In this document: positions 57,401 through 64,000 of the stretch, piece by piece | How positions within the stretch are numbered: position 1 is the stretch's first letter | Layout of the letters: the number at the start of each line of letters is the position of its first letter | Assembly: GCA_015501075.1 (NCBI GenBank) | Contig: JADNYJ010000008.1 | Location: 1 to 64,000, forward strand | DNA from: Gymnopilus junonius | Lineage: Eukaryota; Basidiomycota; Agaricomycetes; Agaricales; Galerinaceae | Direction of reading: 5' to 3' | Length of the DNA stretch: 64,000 bases | The notes under the pieces: generated by a model | What the model was told of the DNA's origin: nothing | Seen by the model: the letters and a program-made list of their open reading frames with translations, nothing else | Databases searched by the model: none | Position numbers and translations under genes: made by a program

Positions 57401-58779
57401 CATTGGATGGACTAGAGGATAACAAATTCAGTATAAAAATGTTGACGATGTCCGGGAGGAAACTTACTGTGTCGTCGTGAGGTCGATGACAGCGGGCTCT
57501 CCCTTTGTTTGGTTTGGCAACGAAGTATCTGAGCTGTGGGCAGAACGAACCTTTCCACCAATGCTAAGGGCGATATCCTCTCGTTTTCGGCCTTTGACAC
57601 CATAAGGAGAGTTGTCGACACGTGCGATAATTTCCTTGGCCAAAGGATCCTACAAAAGGAGAGAGGCAGAACAATGAGTTAGGGCATGTTCCACAAGGTT
57701 GAAAACCAATGTAAAATGTGAGAACAGTGCCTGCCAGGAAATAAATTGCAGAAGGTGCAGACTAAATTATGCAGAATGCCTTGACGACCACCCGTAAGAA
57801 AGTAAATCCATACCCACCTTGCCGATATCGCGTAGAAGTGACTGAGCGCGAGTGTCCGAGGTCGCGAGCATGATGCCCAGCAGTGCTTCGGTCTGATGGA
57901 GACGAGCCTCAATCGCGTCGATGTAACCTTTGGGCGGGCCGCGTTTCCGAGAGGGACCAAGGAATGTGCATGCTGGAGCCGTATGTTAGCAGTGAATGGA
58001 ATGAAGAGATGGTGAATGAGCCCATCTCGTTGAGTATCCTCCGCAATGCCTGGCAACGCACGGTCGACGAAGGCAAGCAAAAACATAGACTCAAGAGCGT
58101 CTGTGCCACTCAAACAGGGAGATGAACCGGTACGGGACTTACGAGTGCCGAGCATGATGCAATTTTTGCATGGTTCATTGGGTCCCGAGCGCTCGCATTT
58201 GCACTTCGACTTGCGACACTGATCGCACGCTGAAGAACGATCACGAGGGTATTGATAGTGAGAATGTGCCAAAAACACGGTGTTCAGAGACGCACCTTTG
58301 CTACTCCTTCGTCGGACAGTGCGGTCGTTGGCAGAGTTGCCTGAAGCTCCTAGACCCTGCTGATCAGGGGGAAGGTCTGCGAGGTCGTCATAGTCGTCGC
58401 TGTATGACATCGCTTGCGGTTCAACGGAGGAGCCGAAGGAAAAGTGATTTGGACCCACGCCCTTTTCGTGCGGGGAGATAGCAGGAGTATCGACTCGAGG
58501 AGGTAGATGCGAGACGGTGACTGGCGACCAAGTAGGAATATGCTGATTATTGAACCCAAAGCGATATAAAGGAGCCTGTGGGATCTCTGAACTGTTACGG
58601 GAGTGAGAAAGAGAGTCGTGGGACGGTTGAAACTTGAACTGGAACTGGGGAATCGCAGAATTTGCCGGAGACAAATCGGGAGAAGACAAGTCTTCTGTCT
58701 TCACCTGATGTGTATGGCTGGCACCATTCGCTGAGTAGCCTATGGAATACGGGAGATGAGCATCGGTAAGAGATCCCAT
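54402..58779 (-). CDS. Zn(II)2Cys6 transcription factor with fungal-specific regulatory domain
   Basis: A nuclear DNA-binding regulator. The ATG at 58779 gives MGSLTDAHLPYSIGYSANGA and a Ser/Pro-rich N-terminus of about 190 residues. The zinc cluster reads ACDQCRKSKCKCERSGPNEP and CKNCIMLGT, with its sixth Cys in the next exon, followed by CTFLGPSRKRGPPKGYIDAI (a basic linker and the start of a dimerising helix). Further on, VQEHLLDLYFTYVQPFFPII begins the Fungal_trans domain, which continues with LLLLSMFALASRYDD, IGIGAMAQAWTYIGMAIRMA and ELNERKRIWYGCVIMDKYVS. A long His/Ser/Pro-rich tail ends FPFSSY at 54402. About ten short introns are inferred. The target genes are unknown. The pectinase/CBM1 group lies 10-20 kb away, but no link is shown. 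Confidence 0.9.
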
Positions 58780-61700
58780 GGCCACGAGACGAGGAAGCAA
58801 AAAGACAATGTCAGTCAGTCTTATGTATATACTCACTTCTAACGAGAATCCTATTTGTTGCGATCGAGTCTCCAAATGAATTGAATCCGAGAAAAAAAAT
58901 ACGCAAGGCCTCGAAGATTGCGATTTCAAGGCGTACAGCTTACGTCAGCTTCTTTACAGACAATCCATTTCGACTCCATCCGATCATAACTTCCGGACAC
59001 ATCCTTGCAACGGAATGCAACTCGTTCTTCATTTTCTTTTCCTGTAATTTTTCTACCAGATGAGCCTGGCAAACCAAGTCATTGATCGTTCATCCTTGTA
59101 TCCCTGCGTGAGTGGCACCGAAATCAACAAACGAGAGGCTAACAAGGGCAGCCAAGAGAGCCAAACCTGCAGATCTCTCAGATCTCCGAAATTCCATCAT
59201 CAATTTCCAAATTAGACAAGGAAAGACTACAAAGAACAAACACTAAAATTGGGTTAATAAGCAATATCTTATGTACTGTCCCTGAAGAAACAAGATTCCC
59301 TTCGCCTCACCACGCCGCGGTTCAGCTGCCATGGATCCCGAATGTGTTTCTTGATGTCCCGTTAGAATATGGATAGACTTTCTCAGGGCGCTTATAGAAC
59401 AGGCCACATCTCCCTCAGGTTCGCTTCGCTGGCATGAATCTGACAGTGATCGATCACTTATTACAGGGCCACATTATTTTGGTGGGTACACGTGCCTCCT
59501 TTGCCTGACACACCCGTTCTTCGACGTTCTAAATTTCAAATTTGGAAACCGTTCTATTCTTAGCACCCAATCCACCGGTGCGTCGACGAGGAAACTGGGA
59601 AGCACAGAAATTATTTATCTCGCGTCTTCCGATACTTACCGAACCTTAATTGCACGTTTCATGTTCTTATAATTTCTTGCCCTCTTTTCTCATTTTGAAG
59701 AATTACTCTTTGCGAGAAGAAAGCTCGAGGTGTCAGGACACCGTTTGATCAAAACACAAGTGCACCATCGCAGCTGGGTGGCCACGCACGTCACATCGTC
59801 TACGGCATGCCGTAATTTTATTGGTCCTGCTCTATATTATCATATCTGCTCACTTTATATATTCAGATGATGCGCACAATTCAATGAAAGTTGGCTGGTC
59901 GCAACGGTCGACAACCAGCTATTTAAATACTAAAGACGCGATTGCCGGCAGACATTGTCCAGCTCTGGGTCATTTTGTGCTCAGGAAGGAAGGCAAACAC
60001 TGACCATGGCCACTTCCTGGGTTTTTAACTCACAAAGGTTCATCTAGAAATGCATGAAGGACCTACAAGCCAATTTCCCCAGGTTCTTCCACGATTCTGC
60101 AACTCTAAGATTCTAAGGGCCGTTTTAATTTTCTTGATAACCACTTAATTATTCTTAGCGTTCGCCTTTATTATTATCTCGGCTTGACGAGACCTGATCA
60201 ACAGGGTCAGGTTCGGGGGTTATGTGGCCTCTGATAGCCCAATCAAACTTACAAAGACGTCTTCCTAGGTTTTAAATGAAGATAGGCAAGCCCTGCACTG
60301 CTGCGGGATCGACCCCGGCTTTCCAAAAAAGGGGTTTTTAATCAACCTAAGCGCATTGCAAGATGTCGACAATCCTTTTTGTCCTGAGCAATCAGCGCGC
60401 CCCTGATTAAAGCCGCCACTGCTACAGCACGGTCTTGAAATTCCTCCGACAAAGCCAGGAGATAATAGCACCCGACTTGCTTAATCGGTCATGGTCCTGT
60501 CGCTGTCAACTAAATAACTAAATTGGAAAATGCGACAATCGCGCGATCTAGACCTTGGGCATATTGATGACGTCCAGCGCCTACACTTCACGGCGCAACG
60601 TTCTATGTCAAATTTACCATATACAGATCTCAAAGTTCGCAGTCCCTTTCCTCGCAATGTCTTTGAATCGGGCAGCTCCGTCATTTTGCGATCCAGAACT
60701 CGCATCCAATCGCACTCTATTATTTTACGTATGAAACGGATCTTGCAACGATAAGACTTAGGACAAGTTCGCGGGACCTCTAGAATGGCCGAGGTGGACC
60801 ATTTTCATTAACGAATATTACGTTTTGTCAATTTATTTCTCTCACCATGTTATTCTGTTAAAGGTGGTCTGAAATTTCGACGAAAAAACAAGTTTAAGAG
60901 AGCTGATTACTACATACCTCAATCCTTCTACCTTGTTTTTAGGTTTCTCGAACCTGGCCTAGAAGTGTGAATATAAGGCTCTGTACGCAAGGTCTCCAGG
61001 TGATAGAACTCTCTTTGTAGACGCGCTAGAAGCAGGTATAAGTGATGTCCGAGGCACAACTCTTTTCTACGAGGTATTCTTGGAGCGTGAAAGCGCACAC
61101 GAACTTTATGTGCTCCTCTCACATCGAAAAGAGATTTATTTGACATTACAAGCACCGATAGATACTATCGCCTTTGACAAAAACAAATGAATCTCTCACC
61201 CTTTGTCCAAATCGCAAGGATTTTTCTCGGACATTTCTTTACTGCCAATCCTAATCCTGTGAACTTCATGGCAAGTTAATTTAGAAAGACATGACTATGG
61301 AAGTAAGGTTTAATATCAGCCTCAGCTTCTCTATACCTTTCATGCTTAATTTATTGAACTTCGACTTTTTTTTCTCATTTTAAAAACATTCCTTTCTCAT
61401 CCAAATGGGTGCAGAACGACTCCCGGCCCTGCTTAGCCTTGCTTTTCATCATCATAACGGCCCGAGACGGGCAATCGGCGATCAAAAGCATTTAAGCACA
61501 ACGTCTCGGGGCGGACCCATAGTCCGATCTCCGATAATTGCAACTACGAATTTGACGAGGGCACTGGGCAGCATTCCAATTACTTGTTGTACAGAAAGTA
61601 CGCGTATATCAAACATCTATTTTGACTGGAAGAAGAAACCCACCCTTTTTTTTATTGTTCTTCCTTCTAAACCGATTCTTTGGTCTGGAAAGTCACGCAT

Positions 61701-63759
61701 TGTGCAACATTGATCACTCTGTTCCCGGTACGCCTAGCCATTGTAGATCCTGGAGCGCTTCAAATTTCAAGCGCCGGCATGACGTGTTTTAACCGTTCAG
61801 TTAGTGTAACTTAGTAACCCACAGTGGTTTCCATTCGGGACCAATTTATGAGTGGCAAAGCCAGAACACTGGCCCGGAGACATTCAGTGTGCAACGCCCG
61901 GCCGACACAACCCTATTCGAGATATTCGACCCAGCCTCGTGGATAGCACGAGGTAATCTTCTGCAAAAAATGCCTCGCCAGTGGATTATAACCTTCGAAC
62001 TCAGCATTTGAGATGTTTCCGCCAACTTTCCGCTGTCCGCTGTATGAAACGCCAGAAAAATCTGTCGACAAATCCTGGACCTAAAATAAAATAATATTTT
62101 GACACTTCTGAGATAGAATAGTAAAATCCCTTGCACTTGTAGTCATTCATTTCGCTCATCTCCAGCCTCCCTCTCCATCTTCTTCGACATCACACGAGTG
62201 TCGCAAATTTTTTCTGATTTTTCTGAGTCCATCAAATCGGTCTTCGACACCACGTTATTAAAGTTGCTGTAATGCTGTAAGGCCTCCCAGACCATTCTCA
62301 TCCTCATTCTAAGCTAGAAAAAAAACAAGAGAGGACATTTCCCACATAGCATTCGAAATCGAGCTCATCTGTTCCACTCTTGCGGTTTCAGCGGAGAGCA
62401 GGGCTGCCTAGGCATGTCCCTGGCTTGAGGAAAAAACCGATGAATGCTTGAATGCGAGGAACAGTGACGTAAGAGCCTCCTGCCAAGCGGTGAACGCACT
62501 AGGACGCGGCCCTGAGCCATGTGCTACTAAGTACAAATTTGGAAGCAGCAAGGGGAGCCGAAGTTTGCGAAAGGTTCACTGACAGTGAATCACAAACTAG
62601 TGGGGTTCCAGATGTCTGGATAGTGCCCTGGATTCGCTTTCAATTCTTGAAAGAACGTGGCTATTCGCTGCTTCTAAAGATCAATTAAACATGCCTTCGA
62701 ATTCGATTCTACTTGCCTTTTGACGTGGTAAAATTGTGTTGAAACCATGTTCAAGCATGACACTACTTGGACCGCTTCAAGTTCACCGTTCGGCTGGATG
62801 CAGTAAGGCGAACAACTTTCAGGGTTTGACCAAGGTTTGACATGGGACTTCATGTTAATAACGTACTTGCAATCGTACGAGAGGTTCTACCTCTCAATTG
62901 ATCAATGATTCAAAGATTTTGTTATGGCATGGTGGACCAACCCGGGCCCAACATCGATTGACTATTTACTGCACTCTTCTAGGAAACAGGACAAACCAAG
63001 AAATCGATCCATACTACATAGGCAAGGCAAATGAACTCATGATATCAGAATAAGATCAAAAGAGCGGTAAAAGTCTGTACGGCGTCCCACTTTTTGACAG
63101 TCGACAAAATGCTCCTCCAGTGTCGTTACCTGAGTCTCTGGAAGAAATCGGATACACATGTCGTTATCGCCCCAGTCAAGCTTCCGCTCCCGTGAACTTA
63201 CAGGCTTCGTGCTGCTGGAAGAAATCTATCGAAATGACTGTCAATGTGCATGCACTTGAGGTCTTCCACGTGTACCACGCCTTGATTCATACATTATAAG
63301 CAAGTCAAATATCAGCAGCATGTCCTTGTGCTCTCTTTATCCGAGATTTAGGACGTATCCAGAAGATATCGGCTTGCCAGTAGAGGTTGTTTCCAACGTT
63401 ATTCCACTGTGCACAGCCCCTATGAAAAGGTCTTCCGTAATTAACGAGTGTCTTTGGCACTGGAGCTTGGGAATCGGCGCGAAATACAACTAAGCAAGCG
63501 GAAATAATAATAGTATTCCGTTTACAGGGATAGGGTACAGGTAAAGCTTTAAAGTAGGCAGAGACCTGCAGGATACGACAAATTATGCGTGGGCATTGTC
63601 GATAATAATAATATACTGTATGGAGGACCGGAATAAGAATGGAGAGGAGCGTAGAACCAGACTTTTAGTAAAGCAGAACTTGAGAGTATCAGGATACAAA
63701 GGCAAACAATGAAAAAGAAATATTGGAAAAAAAAAATAGACCTATGTCCTTGCTATGTC
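58780..63759. other. 5-kb gene-poor region
   Basis: No recognisable protein gene, tRNA or transposon is seen in either strand. The longest ATG-initiated open frame is 61405-61713 (+, 102 codons) and has no family pattern. A 9-bp inverted repeat (CCCGAGACG at 61461 and CGTCTCGGG at 61502) flanks a 32-base loop at the start of that frame. The first kilobase is the likely promoter and 5' UTR of the zinc-cluster gene, and the last few hundred bases are the 3' flank of the gene at the right edge. Long non-coding RNA or decayed transposons cannot be excluded. Confidence 0.45.
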
Positions 63760-64000
63760 CTATGTACTAAGCTTTGAAGGTGGCGGAGGATGGAGGACAG
63801 AAGACGCGCCAACCCTAGACGAAGATGCAGCGACTACATGTCGATCTCGATCACGATCAGCGACGTTCATCATGCCATTGGTTATCCCGTTCGTAGACGG
63901 CCTCCCAACAGCAGACGTCGGACCCGATAGCGGTGGATGCAGTGATGACATGAGCGGCGATGCCGTTCGGCTGCCGCCAACGGCGAATGATGAAGCAGGT
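63760..64000 (-). CDS. 3' end of an unidentified gene, truncated by the window edge
   Basis: The minus-strand frame is open from the right edge to TAG at 63760. It reads FAVGGSRTASPLMSSLHPPL and then GPTSAVGRPSTNGITNGMMN, followed by a short RDRDRD tract and a Ser/Pro-rich end with PPPPSKL. This is a low-complexity, disordered C-terminus with consistent coding character. The family cannot be judged from the tail. Confidence 0.6.
   Translation of the reverse strand, partial: PASSFAVGGSRTASPLMSSLHPPLSGPTSAVGRPSTNGITNGMMNVADRDRDRHVVAASSSRVGASSVLHPPPPSKLST

Noticed and set aside
60290..60440. A tRNA-like B-box (GGGGTCGATCCC on the minus strand) with a weak A-box about 100 bases away
   Set aside because: The T-loop is not canonical, the spacing is too long for a tRNA, and no cloverleaf could be drawn. 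A tRNA-derived SINE is possible but unsupported.
61405..61713. A 102-codon ATG-initiated plus-strand frame in the gene desert
   Set aside because: Composition is not protein-like over its length and no family is recognised.

Overview
The window looks like nuclear DNA from a mushroom-forming basidiomycete (Agaricomycetes). Genes are split by many short GT-AG introns of about 50-80 nt. The fungal families present fit this: a CBM1 cellulose-binding protein, GH28 pectinases, an NADPH oxidase, F-box/LRR proteins, a Zn2Cys6 regulator, DUF6589-like mobile-associated genes and a Ty3/gypsy LTR retrotransposon. All assignments come from reading translations by eye. No database search was run.

Layout. 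(1) 1-7200 is a repeat-rich block. It holds a decayed Ty3/gypsy element on the minus strand with its LTR at 3710-4074, inserted into a DUF6589-like gene (4075-5098). Next comes a large fold-back inverted duplication of that gene's 5' region (5020-7000), with palindrome-rich and MITE-like units. (2) 7497-10063 has ketopantoate reductase and a Hikeshi/OPI10 protein, both minus. (3) 10064-13147 is non-coding. (4) 13148-31136 has an unrecognised basidiomycete-type gene (+), the SSU-processome protein DCAF13/Sof1 (-), a multi-pass membrane protein with a long polar tail (+), retromer VPS26 (-) and the large AAA/VWA protein VWA8 (-). (5) 31522-36027 has an F-box protein (+) and an NADPH oxidase (-). 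(6) 37735-43755 is a same-strand plant-cell-wall group: a secreted CBM1 protein and two tandem GH28 genes. (7) 44067-58779 has a Cys/His-headed orphan protein, an F-box/LRR-like relic, an LDB17/SPIN90/Dip1 actin regulator, purine nucleoside phosphorylase and a Zn2Cys6 transcription factor, all minus. (8) 58780-63759 is gene-poor, and the 3' end of one more gene lies at the right edge.

The most notable observations are as follows. The retrotransposon has a 13-nt primer-binding site that exactly complements the predicted 5' end of its own transcript, the signature of Tf1/sushi-type self-priming. Its LTR interrupts a DUF6589 gene. A roughly 2-kb fold-back structure carries two divergent DUF6589 5' ends. 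Several conserved genes (DCAF13, VWA8, the CBM1 protein, GH28 copy 1 and the membrane protein) each show what looks like a single missing base in a short homopolymer. This points to unpolished assembly more than to biology, and it should temper every pseudogene call here.
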